From CAIWTU01 sp035686205 (lineage in GTDB: Bacteria > Desulfobacterota > Desulfuromonadia > Geobacterales > Geobacteraceae), in assembly GCA_035686205.1 (NCBI GenBank), contig DASRZQ010000043.1:13642-77641 (forward strand): a DNA stretch of 64,000 nt, read 5' to 3'. A model generated the notes under the pieces. That model saw nothing but the letters and a program-made list of their open reading frames with translations. It was not told where the DNA came from and made no database searches. The position numbers and the translations under genes were made by a program. Of this stretch, positions 17,780-26,105 are shown piece after piece (the first letter of the stretch is position 1; every line of letters starts with the position of its first letter).

Positions 17780-18271
17780 ATGGAAAGATTATGGGCTCCA
17801 TGGAGGATGGAATATATTCTGAATCAAAAAGTCGAGGGATGCATATTCTGTCTGCGGGATGAAAAGGACAAAGACAGGGAAAATCTCGTGCTTCACAGAT
17901 CCGGAAACTCATTTGTCATGATGAACCGTTATCCATACTGCAACGGACATTTGCTCGTATCCCCGTACAGTCATGTCTCAAACCTGGAAAAGCTTAACAG
18001 TGAGGAAATGCTGGATTTGTTCTCCAACGTAACTTTATGCTGCAGGGTGTTGAACGAGAAATTTTTCCCCCAGGGGTTCAATATCGGAATTAATCTCGGG
18101 AAAGCGGCGGGGGCGGGTGTTGATGACCATGTCCATGTGCATATCGTGCCCAGGTGGGTCGGAGATACAAATTACATGACCGTTATTGCCGATGTTCGCG
18201 TGATGCCTGAAAACCTTATGGCCACCTATGACAAACTTCTTCCGGGGTTTTCATCAGGCGGAACCGGCTGA
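17780..18271 (+). CDS. HIT-family hydrolase (Ap4A phosphorylase-like)
   Basis: A 163-residue histidine-triad nucleotide hydrolase or transferase, cytosolic. The triad HVHVH (117-121) continues as HIVPRW, and an N-terminal CxxC (C21, C24) is a common zinc-site feature of this subgroup. The N-terminal LWAPWRMEY segment is typical of Ap4A phosphorylase-like HIT proteins; the substrate is not proven. It follows the TPR gene by ten bases. A strong terminator is directly downstream. Confidence 0.88.
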   Translation: MERLWAPWRMEYILNQKVEGCIFCLRDEKDKDRENLVLHRSGNSFVMMNRYPYCNGHLLVSPYSHVSNLEKLNSEEMLDLFSNVTLCCRVLNEKFFPQGFNIGINLGKAAGAGVDDHVHVHIVPRWVGDTNYMTVIADVRVMPENLMATYDKLLPGFSSGGTG

Positions 18272-18292
18272 TTTCTGAAATTCCAGCTGATT

Positions 18293-18328
18293 AAAAAAAG
18301 AGGCGCAGAATACTACGCCTCTTTTTTT
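18293..18328 (+). terminator. Bidirectional terminator between HIT gene and serA
   Basis: An AGAGGCG/CGCCTCT stem flanked by A and T runs on both sides, placed between two convergent genes. It can act on either strand. Confidence 0.85.
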
Positions 18329-18343
18329 ATGCGGAGGTGGAAA

Positions 18344-19948
18344 CTAGCTCGCCTTGGCGGTAGCCAGATGCAGCGGCTTTGCGAATGTTGCCTTCGTTGC
18401 CTGCCTGATTTCGTTGACAACCGAAGAGGGCACCGGGGAGTCCAGCGACAGGATTACCATCGCTTCTCCTTTTTTCTCCCTGCGGCCGAGATTCATCGAA
18501 GCGATGTTTATGTCATGCTGCCCCATGATCATGCCTATTTTACCGATCATACCGGGCCTGTCCTGATAGGAAAGCAACATCATATATTCCTCCGGCGTGA
18601 AATCCATCTGGAAATCGCGCAATTTAACTATTCTCGGAATTCCTTCGAACTGTGTGCCGGAAATGGTCCGTTTCTCGTCCGGGCCTTCTATGGTAATGGT
18701 AACCATGCTCGAGAATGCTCCGGGTTTGGGAGTTTTTTGTTCTTCCACGACGATTCCCATGTTGCCCGCCACGATTTTGGCATTGACCATATTGACATCC
18801 TGCTCCACTTTGCGCCTGAGCAGGGATGCGAGCCCGCACACGGTAATCGGCGTCGTGTCGTTATCCGCGATTGCGCCCTCATAGGAAAAGGTAACCTTGT
18901 TTATATTCGCGTCGATGAGCTGGGTGACGAATTCACCCATAATATTTGCAAGCTTGAGAAAAGGACGCATCTGCTCCATGAGGCTCAGATCGAATTTGGG
19001 AATATTTACTGCATTTTCGAGAGGCTGCTCGTCAAGGTAGCGTATGATTTCCCGGGCTACGTCGACGGCGACATTGATTTGTGCTTCCCTGGTGGAAGCG
19101 CCCAGATGCGGAACGGAAACAACGCGCTCATGGGAAATCAGCGTTTTCAGGAGATCGGATTTGGGCGGCTCTTCAGTCCAGACGTCAATTGCGGCGCCTC
19201 CGACCTTGCCGCTCTCAAGTGCCTTGAGCAGGGCGGCTTCATCAATGATGCCACCCCTGGCGGTATTGACGATGATGACGCCGTCTTTCATCATGGCGAA
19301 CTCTTTTTCACCGATGAGGTTGGCTGTCTCTTTGGTTTTCGGTATGTGAAGGGTAATAATATCGGCAGTCCTGAAAATCTCTTCGTGGGAAACCAGTCGT
19401 ACACCGAGATCTTGCGCCCTTTTTTCGGAAATGAACGGATCGCAGCCGATTACCTCGCTTTCGAACGCCTTGAAACGGGAAGCGACACGTCCACCCACCT
19501 TGCTGAGGCCTATGACACCGACTGTCTTGCCCTTCAGCTCGGTGCCCATCAAGGCGGAACGTTTCCATTCGCCTTTTTTAAGGCTGGTGTCGGCTTTCGG
19601 TATATTGCGGCAAAGCGAAAGCAGCAGAGCGAATGTATGTTCGGCGACGCTGTTCGTGTTGCCGAAGGGAGCGTTAAGGACAATGACACCCTTGGCGCTT
19701 GCATACTCGACATCGACGCTGTCGATTCCGACGCCAGCCCTGGCGACCAGCTTCAGTTTTTTCCCGGCTTCCAGAACATCCTTGTCAACCTTGGTTGCGC
19801 TTCTGGTAACGATCGCATCATAATCGACAATGGCCGACAAAAGCTCGTCTTTAGACAACCCCAGACGTACATCGACCTCGATGCGCGGATCTTTTTCCAG
19901 AATCAAGAGTCCTTCGTGGGCTAACTGTTCGGTGACAATAACTTTCAT
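18344..19948 (-). CDS. serA: D-3-phosphoglycerate dehydrogenase
   Basis: First enzyme of serine synthesis, NAD-dependent, cytosolic. The 534-residue form has an N-terminal substrate domain, the Rossmann loop near residue 145, the catalytic segments NTARGGIIDEAALL and VPHLGASTREAQ, an intervening domain and a C-terminal ACT domain (about 455-530). Odd point: the dinucleotide motif reads GLSKVG (147-152), with Ser149 where GxGxxG normally has glycine. I chose ATG 19948 because GGAGAAGCG is directly before it. Promoter at 19998-20026. Confidence 0.94.
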   Translation of the reverse strand: MKVIVTEQLAHEGLLILEKDPRIEVDVRLGLSKDELLSAIVDYDAIVTRSATKVDKDVLEAGKKLKLVARAGVGIDSVDVEYASAKGVIVLNAPFGNTNSVAEHTFALLLSLCRNIPKADTSLKKGEWKRSALMGTELKGKTVGVIGLSKVGGRVASRFKAFESEVIGCDPFISEKRAQDLGVRLVSHEEIFRTADIITLHIPKTKETANLIGEKEFAMMKDGVIIVNTARGGIIDEAALLKALESGKVGGAAIDVWTEEPPKSDLLKTLISHERVVSVPHLGASTREAQINVAVDVAREIIRYLDEQPLENAVNIPKFDLSLMEQMRPFLKLANIMGEFVTQLIDANINKVTFSYEGAIADNDTTPITVCGLASLLRRKVEQDVNMVNAKIVAGNMGIVVEEQKTPKPGAFSSMVTITIEGPDEKRTISGTQFEGIPRIVKLRDFQMDFTPEEYMMLLSYQDRPGMIGKIGMIMGQHDINIASMNLGRREKKGEAMVILSLDSPVPSSVVNEIRQATKATFAKPLHLATAKAS

Positions 19949-19997
19949 CGCTTCTCCTTCGGAATGGATTTTACAGCACAAATATAATGTAAACAGA

Positions 19998-20026
19998 ATA
20001 ATATAGTGAGGCTAAAAATAATGCAA
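19998..20026 (-). promoter_or_regulatory. Sigma-70-like promoter of serA
   Basis: On the minus strand TTGCAT and TATTAT are exactly 17 bases apart, 50-78 bases before the serA start codon. Confidence 0.65.
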
Positions 20027-20042
20027 GAGCAAAGCTGTTTAA

Positions 20043-20183
20043 TCGGTTGCGTTGGTTTGTTGGTTTATCGGTTTGTTGGTTTGTTGGTTTATTGGTTTGT
20101 TGGGTAAACAAATTCCAAGCAACCATCGATTTTCAACCAATCAACAAACAGACTAACCAACTAACAAATCAACCAATCAACGA
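20043..20183. repeat. GGTTTGTT-type inverted tandem repeat, copy 1
   Basis: About 60 bases of head-to-tail 7-8 bp units (GGTTTGTT, GGTTTATT, GGTTTATC) are followed, after about 30 bases, by the complementary units (AACAAAC, AACCAACT, AACCAATC). The two arms can pair in a long imperfect hairpin. Related copies are at 52825 and 54978. Confidence 0.85.
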
Positions 20184-20204
20184 GCTCCTTCCGCCTTCAA
20201 TAAT

Positions 20205-21089
20205 TCAATCCCGGTAACGTTTCACGAGGTCATGATATGCGTCGATCCTCCTGTCGCGGAGAAACGGCCATATCCTGCGCACCTCTTCGCTTCTTCGGAG
20301 ATCTATTTCGGCAATAACAAGCTCTTCCCTGTCCGTGCAGGCGCGTCCCAGGAATTCCCCCTGACTTCCAGCCACAAAACTGTTGCCCCAGAACTGTATC
20401 CCGTTGTCGACCGTGGAGGGAGCCGGCTCGAATCCGACCCTGTTGGCGCTGACCACCGGAATGCCGTTGGCTACCGCATGGGACCGCTGGATTGTGATCC
20501 ATGCGTCAAGCTGGCGCTGCTTTTCTTCTTCGCTATCCATGGGGTCCCATCCAATGGCCGTTGGGTAGACGAGTACCTGTGCGCCTGCCAGCGCCATGAG
20601 TCTTGCGGCTTCGGGATACCACTGGTCCCAGCAGACCAGCACGCCGAGCCTTCCCGCCGAAGTGGTGACGGGGTTGAAGCCCAGGTCGCCGGGGGTGAAA
20701 TAGAATTTTTCATAATAGGCGGGGTCGTCGGGAATATGCATTTTCCTGTAAGTCCCTGCAATTGTCCCGTCTTTTTCGAAAACAACCGCGGTGTTGTGGT
20801 ACAGCCCGGGGGCGCGTTTTTCGAAAATCGATGCTACCAGCACAATGCCGCATTCTCTTGCCACGGAACCAAGCAGTTCCGTCGACGGTCCGGGAACCGT
20901 CTCCGCCATGTCGAAATTGCCCGTGTCTTCGGACTGGCAAAAATACGGTCCTGAGTGCAGTTCCTGGAGAACCGCGATATTTGCGCCTTTTCCGGCCGCC
21001 TCGCGAATTCGCGCGATACTCTTTGACAGGTTTGAACCCTTGTCGGTTCCGCAGCTTTGCTGCACGAGCGCAACCTTTATCACGTTCAT
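20205..21089 (-). CDS. aguB: N-carbamoylputrescine amidase
   Basis: Nitrilase-superfamily amidase that turns N-carbamoylputrescine into putrescine, CO2 and ammonia. The 294-residue enzyme shows the Glu-Lys-Cys triad: E43 in LQELHSGPYF, K116 in YRKMHIP and C153 in LVCWDQWYPEAAR, a sequence characteristic of AguB. Its ATG overlaps the aguA stop in ATGA, which sets the start at 21089 and rules out the longer frame to 21125. With aguA it gives a two-step route from agmatine; arginine decarboxylase is not nearby. Confidence 0.93.
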   Translation of the reverse strand: MNVIKVALVQQSCGTDKGSNLSKSIARIREAAGKGANIAVLQELHSGPYFCQSEDTGNFDMAETVPGPSTELLGSVARECGIVLVASIFEKRAPGLYHNTAVVFEKDGTIAGTYRKMHIPDDPAYYEKFYFTPGDLGFNPVTTSAGRLGVLVCWDQWYPEAARLMALAGAQVLVYPTAIGWDPMDSEEEKQRQLDAWITIQRSHAVANGIPVVSANRVGFEPAPSTVDNGIQFWGNSFVAGSQGEFLGRACTDREELVIAEIDLRRSEEVRRIWPFLRDRRIDAYHDLVKRYRD

Positions 21090-22120
21090 GTCAGAACCCC
21101 CTTCGGAACCTGCATTGTCACGCAATGCAGCGATCCGTGTTGCAGTATCAGCGGCAGGCAGTCCACCCCGATAACAGAACGCCCCGGGTACACATCGCGT
21201 ATTATATCGAGTGCCGCTCCATCCGCCTTATCCCGGTAGGTAGGCACGAGCACCGCGCCGTTAATGACGAGAAAATTTGCGTATGTCGCCGGAAGTCTTT
21301 CTCCGTCGTCGTCAAATACCGGTGAAGGCAAAGGGATAGATTCAATGCGGTATCGTGACCCGTCCCTTGTTCTGAAGGCATGAAGCTCGTTTTCCATGTT
21401 CAGAAATGCCTGATAATGCTCATCACCGGTGTCATCGGTTTTTATATGCAGAATGGTGTTGTGGGGACAAAGCCGCGCCAGCGTGTCTATATGTGAATCG
21501 GTATCGTCTCCGGCCAGAAATCCGTGGTTAAGCCAAAGAAAATGGTCTGCCCCGAAATACTCCGAGAACCGGGCCTCTATCCCGTCTTTGTCCAGGTGAG
21601 GATTCCGGTTCGGGCTGAGAAGACATTGCGCGGTGGTAAGCATCGTACCCTGCCCGTCGCTTTCGATGCTACCCCCCTCCAGGACCATATCGGCCTTCAG
21701 AAGTGGTGTCGACCCGAAAACGCCGGCCTTGTGGAGCCGGGAAGTTACTAGGTTATCTTTATCCGCCGCGAATTTGAGTCCCCAGCCGTTGAATCCGAAA
21801 TCCAGAAGAAGCGGCGTCTCGTTTTCCAGAACGGTGATCGGCCCGAAGTCGCGCGACCAGGTGTCGTTCGTTTCCAGTCGAATGATCCTGATCCTGTCCT
21901 GTTCCGCGGATGTTCTTTCAAGTACCAGTCTCACCGCATCCGGGTCGGGAGCAACAACAATAACCTGTTCAAATTTGCTCACATGTGCAGTTATTTCGGC
22001 AAATACCGGTTCCACCAGGGATAGAACAGGTCGCCAGTCGCTGAACCCGTGAGGCCAGGCAATGATGATCCCGTCCTGGTCTTCCCATTCGGCAGGTAAT
22101 CTTCTATTAAGGTTTAACAT
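21086..22120 (-). CDS. aguA: Agmatine deiminase
   Basis: Hydrolyses agmatine to N-carbamoylputrescine and ammonia, in the cytosol. The 344-residue protein of the pentein fold has NDTWSRDFGP, LEGGSIESDG and the C-terminal catalytic cysteine C333 in GSLHC, with a histidine in the DTDSHIDTLAR segment. The start at 22120 is chosen because the family begins at RRLPAEWEDQDG; the frame continues upstream without family likeness. Coupled to aguB. No clear promoter was seen upstream. Confidence 0.93.
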   Translation of the reverse strand: MLNLNRRLPAEWEDQDGIIIAWPHGFSDWRPVLSLVEPVFAEITAHVSKFEQVIVVAPDPDAVRLVLERTSAEQDRIRIIRLETNDTWSRDFGPITVLENETPLLLDFGFNGWGLKFAADKDNLVTSRLHKAGVFGSTPLLKADMVLEGGSIESDGQGTMLTTAQCLLSPNRNPHLDKDGIEARFSEYFGADHFLWLNHGFLAGDDTDSHIDTLARLCPHNTILHIKTDDTGDEHYQAFLNMENELHAFRTRDGSRYRIESIPLPSPVFDDDGERLPATYANFLVINGAVLVPTYRDKADGAALDIIRDVYPGRSVIGVDCLPLILQHGSLHCVTMQVPKGVLT

Positions 22121-22672
22121 ATTGACCGGAAAGAATAAGTTGAGATAGCTGAACGAACACCACTGCGGCTGCTGGGAAATTTGGAGCTTGTCGTTAAATA
22201 AGCAAGCAGGTCCTGCATCCCGTCTTCCGCCTGCCAAAGTTGTACGGCGCGCAGGTCACGCCGTCTTTGACCTGTCCTCAATCGTCCAGGCCAAACCGGC
22301 ATAAATCCGGGCGCGGTCCTTCGAAACGTTATTTGCAAACAAGCTCTTAATGGCCGGAACGTGACGATTACATTCATATTTATATAGCATACAGGTTTTG
22401 AAAACTGAATCTAAATATTTACATTAAAATGCTAAAGAATGAGTGGATAGCCACCGAATAGAATAATTGAAGCACAATGTGCCGGAGGGGTTTTATATTT
22501 AGGAAGAAAAACGTTGAATTTGCTTGGCAGGATAATTGCTCAACACATTTGATTTAGTGAAAGAGATTCAGCCTTTGAAAACGGCCATAATTTACCGGGC
22601 CTGACGACGAAATAATCAGTCCACGTCATTTTATCCAAATTGAAAACAGCGGACAAAGGGGAATTGAGAGTG
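22121..22672. other. Divergent intergenic stretch, aguA to sensor kinase
   Basis: About 550 bases. The part next to aguA is GC-richer and has a minus-strand open frame (22114-22377) without recognisable family, perhaps the remnant of a lost gene. The distal half is AT-rich and holds the sigma-54-like site at 22525-22540. Confidence 0.45.
22525..22540 (+). promoter_or_regulatory. Sigma-54-like promoter before the PAS kinase
   Basis: TGGCAG-N5-TTGCT gives the required GG-N10-GC spacing, with one departure from TGGCAC-N5-TTGCW. It lies 100-130 bases before the kinase start. Confidence 0.6.
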
Positions 22673-23749
22673 ATGGCTAAACTTCTTGCAGCTGCCGGTA
22701 CGGGTGAAAATCTTTACTACTTCAATGCAATGGAAACCATGCCGATGAGCGAGACTCTTGTTGATAATTTGTCGGTTGGCGTCATTTTTACCGACAGGAC
22801 CGGAATTTTGACATACCTTAACAAAAAGGCCGAGCTTATTTTCCAGATAGACAAAAAAACGGTAATCGGCAAGCGTATTGATATGCTTCCTCTAAAGACA
22901 ACGATATACAAGGCGATGAGCGAAAATTGCCGCGATTGCCCGGTGGAAATGAATATCCTGGGAAGAGGAGTGATCATTAAATCTACGGAGGTCAGGAACT
23001 CCGATGGATGGATATTGGGAGAAATAACGGAACTGCGCGATGTAACGGCTGAAAAAAAGGAAAAGCGGCAGAGGGAGGAATTTGTGGCGATGATGACCCA
23101 TGACCTCAAATCGCCGCTTATGGTGATGCTGGGTCATGTGCAGGCCATGAAGCTTGGTCTGTACGGCGACATCGATCACCAGTTCCGGTCTTCTATCGAA
23201 GAAATAGAACGCAGCGGCCTCAATCTCGGCTCGATGCTTGAAAACGTGCTTGATATTTATCGCCTGGAAACCGGGTTGATCCGTATAGACAGGAAGTTGA
23301 CCGATATAGGGGGAATCCTTGAGAGCTGCCGACGTGATTTCATGCTGCAAGCCGAAGATGGCGGTATCGAGCTGAATCTTGACGTAGAGGAATCGATAAC
23401 TCAAGTTTTTATGGACGGCAAGCAATTGAAAAGGGTTTTTGCGAATCTGTTGGGAAATGCGATCAAGTTCACCCCCAGAGGCGGCAGGGTTTCCGTCGAG
23501 GCAGGGATGAATGGGGAAATGCTTCACGTTACAGTAAAAGATACGGGCATTGGCATCCCGGAGAAAGATATATCAAGGGTGTTCAATAAATACTTCCGGT
23601 CGGGCAATGCCTCGGGCTTCAAGGGAACCGGCCTGGGCCTCGCCATTAGCAAGGCAATCGTCGAGGCGCACGGGGGGATAATTGAAGTGGAAAGCATACA
23701 GGACCTGGGCACCATTTTTATCTTGAAGATTCCCATTCATGCCTGCTGA
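22673..23749 (+). CDS. PAS-domain sensor histidine kinase
   Basis: A soluble 358-residue histidine kinase. A PAS domain covers about residues 30-130 (NLSVGVIFTDRTGILTYLN) and includes a CRDC pair. The dimerisation and phosphorylation helix follows with MMTHDLKSPL, then the ATPase domain with N-box LLGNAIKF, G1 DTGIGIP and G2 GTGLGLAISKA. No membrane segment is present. A cognate regulator is not directly beside it, but the motility genes and a sigma-54-like promoter make a role in flagellar or chemotaxis control plausible. TTG at 22640 is an alternative start. Confidence 0.88.
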   Translation: MAKLLAAAGTGENLYYFNAMETMPMSETLVDNLSVGVIFTDRTGILTYLNKKAELIFQIDKKTVIGKRIDMLPLKTTIYKAMSENCRDCPVEMNILGRGVIIKSTEVRNSDGWILGEITELRDVTAEKKEKRQREEFVAMMTHDLKSPLMVMLGHVQAMKLGLYGDIDHQFRSSIEEIERSGLNLGSMLENVLDIYRLETGLIRIDRKLTDIGGILESCRRDFMLQAEDGGIELNLDVEESITQVFMDGKQLKRVFANLLGNAIKFTPRGGRVSVEAGMNGEMLHVTVKDTGIGIPEKDISRVFNKYFRSGNASGFKGTGLGLAISKAIVEAHGGIIEVESIQDLGTIFILKIPIHAC

Positions 23750-23842
23750 TTTCAGAAAACGAAATCCAGCCTTTCGGGTTGAATTGCGGCAGCACATAAA
23801 CATGAACAGCCGAAGAGACACCACCTCTGAAACAAAAAGGGT

Positions 23843-23869
23843 TAAAGTTATTGTCGGATACCGCGATAA
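23843..23869 (+). promoter_or_regulatory. Sigma-28-like promoter of the chemotaxis module
   Basis: TAAAGTTA, 11 bases, then CGCGATAA, against the FliA pattern TAAAGTTT-N11-GCCGATAA: seven of eight and six of eight matches with exact spacing. The first start codon is at 23916. Confidence 0.65.
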
Positions 23870-23915
23870 GAATTTAAAAAAACAAATTATTACTTAAGAG
23901 AAAGAATTTTCAAAG

Positions 23916-24155
23916 ATGAATTATGAAAACGACAACAGAATAGACCGCGACGCGATCAGGGGGATCGAAGACGCAGTGGATACGGCCAACATGCTGTTGC
24001 TCGATCAGTTAATACGAAATTGCGCGGCGGATCAGGAATTATTGGATTCGCATCCGGAAAACGGTAAAGCCATGAAGAAAACGGCTGAACGTGTTTTCTT
24101 CGCAACTGGAATGATCGGAAGAATGATGAGCGATTTGAGGTTCAGGGCAAATTAA
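23916..24155 (+). CDS. Hypothetical 79-residue protein
   Basis: A short, mostly helical, soluble protein of unknown family. It is acidic at the N-terminus (MNYENDNRIDRD) and basic toward the C-terminus, with no cysteine pair or membrane helix. It stands 47 bases after a sigma-28-like promoter and 39 bases before cheY, so it is probably co-transcribed with the chemotaxis genes and may be a small motility accessory factor. AAGAGAAAG upstream is a modest ribosome site. Confidence 0.65.
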   Translation: MNYENDNRIDRDAIRGIEDAVDTANMLLLDQLIRNCAADQELLDSHPENGKAMKKTAERVFFATGMIGRMMSDLRFRAN

Positions 24156-24194
24156 GGATAAAAAAAGCAAAACAGTAAAGGGGGAAGAAAAAGA

Positions 24195-24557
24195 ATGCCT
24201 AACATTTTGATAGTAGATGATTCGTCCACCATGAGGAAAATTATTTCCCGCTCTTTGCGGCAGGCAGGCCTGGCCGTGGATGAGATATTTGAAGCAGGCG
24301 ACGGCATTGAAGGGCTGAACGTTCTCGGCGGCAATAGTGTCGACCTCATTCTGTCGGATATAAATATGCCGAACATGGACGGTCTGGAATTCATAAAGCA
24401 GGTAAGGGCAAACGGCAAAACCGTTCCGATCGTGATGATAACCACGGAAGGGGGCGAAGATATTCTCAAGGAAGCAATTGCCAGCGGCGCGAGCGACAGC
24501 ATCAAAAAGCCTTTCACTCCCGACCAGCTCGGTCAGAAACTTGGAGGGCTGTTATGA
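24195..24557 (+). CDS. CheY-like response regulator
   Basis: A 120-residue single-domain receiver. D8, D9 and the phosphoacceptor D55 (in LSDINMPNMDG) are present, with a conserved Thr in MITTEGG and Lys in SIKKPF. There is no output domain, as in CheY, so it likely binds a target such as FliM. A GGGGGAAG site lies before the ATG. It overlaps cheX by four bases. Whether the kinase at 22673 or a CheA elsewhere phosphorylates it is not shown. Confidence 0.9.
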   Translation: MPNILIVDDSSTMRKIISRSLRQAGLAVDEIFEAGDGIEGLNVLGGNSVDLILSDINMPNMDGLEFIKQVRANGKTVPIVMITTEGGEDILKEAIASGASDSIKKPFTPDQLGQKLGGLL

Positions 24558-25066
24558 CTTTGAATGAAGCCGTAATTGAATCGGTGCATCTGACGGAAGC
24601 GGAAATGGCGAAATACGTAATAGATGCGACAAAAGAAGTTTTTTCAACCATGGTGATGATGAACGTTGATGACAGCTTCCCGCTGCGTGAGCCGGTTACG
24701 AAATTCTCCTGCAGCATCACGGGCATGGTCGGTCTCGTAGGGACGTATTCGGGTGTGCTGTCCATCCATTGTCCCCGGCCGCTTGCCCTGAAGATAACTT
24801 CGAATATGCTGGGGATGGAAGTTGAAGAAGCCGGTGAAGCCGAGGAGGACGTGAACGACGCGCTGGGCGAGATCGCTAACATGCTCGGGGGACAGGTGAA
24901 AATGGTGCTGTCCAAGGGCGGGATGGATATGAATATTTCAATCCCCACAATCATTTCCGGGGAAGAATACACTATCAACTCAATGGCTGAAAGCGACTGT
25001 GTCATAATTCCCTTCGATACCGGTGAAGAAAAATTTCTAGTAAGCCTGAAACTGAAAAAAGAATAA
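24554..25066 (+). CDS. cheX: CheX-type chemotaxis phosphatase
   Basis: A 170-residue CheC/CheX-family protein, predicted to remove phosphate from CheY. The family active-site pair Glu-x-x-Asn is E106 and N109, in the helix ALGEIANMLGG, and the flanking ISIPTIISG strand fits. Only one copy of the active helix is visible, as in CheX rather than two-site CheC. It overlaps cheY in ATGA, so phosphatase and target are made together. Confidence 0.87.
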   Translation: MTLNEAVIESVHLTEAEMAKYVIDATKEVFSTMVMMNVDDSFPLREPVTKFSCSITGMVGLVGTYSGVLSIHCPRPLALKITSNMLGMEVEEAGEAEEDVNDALGEIANMLGGQVKMVLSKGGMDMNISIPTIISGEEYTINSMAESDCVIIPFDTGEEKFLVSLKLKKE

Positions 25067-25076
25067 AACATTAATT

Positions 25077-26105
25077 ATGACGGAATTCAATACACTGCAA
25101 AAACTGATAAAACAGTCCCTGCGGCAGTCGGCCGAGGAAAGCAGCATGCTCCTCGGGCAGGAGCTGACCCTGCAGGATACCGATTTCATCAATACGAACA
25201 AGATGACGTATTTCAGCGATATGGAAGACTCATCCTTTGTGGTGGACGTGGAATCGAGGGAAGATTATCCCGGCTGCTTTTATATGGTCTTTCCGCTGAG
25301 GGACGCCATTGCCATGAGCGGGATATTGCTTGGCATTCCCCCGGCAAGGATATCGGAAAAGAAGAAGCTCCTTATCCTTGAAGCGGACGATATAGATGCC
25401 TTTTCCGAAATAGCAAACCAGATAATCGGTTCTTTCAATACGGTGTTCCAGCCGGCGTTGCCCCGGAAGGTGCATCTGAAGCAGTTGCCGCCCGCGAAAT
25501 TCATCCCGCAAGTCGACAAAGTCACGGAGGAAAAGCCGGTTCCGGATGGCGAGTACCTCCTGTGCCGGACGAATATTGAACTGACGGGACATGAGATGGA
25601 CCGCATCGACCTGCTCATTTCCCTCGAACTTGCAAACATGTTTGACCCCCAGCAAACCGCGGAAACTGCTGACAGCGGTGATGAGATCGAATCCGGGGAT
25701 GTCCGGACCGACGATTGCGTCCCCGTCGAATCGCAAAACCGCTCCGTTCTTATTATCGAAGACAATGCCGAGGAACTGGCAAAAGCCGAGAAGTTGCTGG
25801 CCGAACGCGGTTTTTCAACGGTAACCGCGGCGCTCAACGCGAACATAGCCGAGCTGCTGGAGCGGCAGCCGGTCAAAGCGGTGGTGCTGGGCATCGGCAG
25901 GGGCAATGAGCGGGAGTTCTCCATCTGCAACCGCATTAATGCGGTCTGCGAACGGTATTCGCTCCCGATAATCATGTCCGCAAGCCAATGGACCAGGACC
26001 GGCGTCCTGAAAGCCGTGAAACACGGCGCCCGCGGCATACTCATCAAACCTTACGATGCGGACGAACTGATCGAGAAGTTGGGCAAGTTCCTGCATGCGG
26101 CGTAA
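25077..26105 (+). CDS. CheC/CheX-like protein fused to a degenerate receiver
   Basis: A 342-residue protein of two parts. The N-terminal half resembles CheC/CheX/FliY-type domains and keeps Glu-x-x-Asn at E111-N114 (FSEIANQIIG). A linker rich in Asp and Ser follows, then a receiver-like domain (223-342) that retains the acidic start IIEDN and the lysine of LIKPYD. At the phosphorylation position VVLGIGRG puts glycine (G272) where aspartate is required. It probably cannot be phosphorylated there and may act as a phospho-independent adaptor. Third gene of the module; gap to cheX is 10 bases. Confidence 0.8.
   Translation: MTEFNTLQKLIKQSLRQSAEESSMLLGQELTLQDTDFINTNKMTYFSDMEDSSFVVDVESREDYPGCFYMVFPLRDAIAMSGILLGIPPARISEKKKLLILEADDIDAFSEIANQIIGSFNTVFQPALPRKVHLKQLPPAKFIPQVDKVTEEKPVPDGEYLLCRTNIELTGHEMDRIDLLISLELANMFDPQQTAETADSGDEIESGDVRTDDCVPVESQNRSVLIIEDNAEELAKAEKLLAERGFSTVTAALNANIAELLERQPVKAVVLGIGRGNEREFSICNRINAVCERYSLPIIMSASQWTRTGVLKAVKHGARGILIKPYDADELIEKLGKFLHAA

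Noticed and set aside
18329..19924. 531-residue open frame on the plus strand
   Set aside because: Complete shadow of serA on the opposite strand; starts in the terminator region.
20043..20183. Looked at as a CRISPR array
   Set aside because: Units are 7-8 bases without spacers, and arms are mutually complementary; no cas genes.
21090..21125. Longer aguB start at 21125
   Set aside because: The ATGA overlap with aguA and the family start both fix the ATG at 21089.
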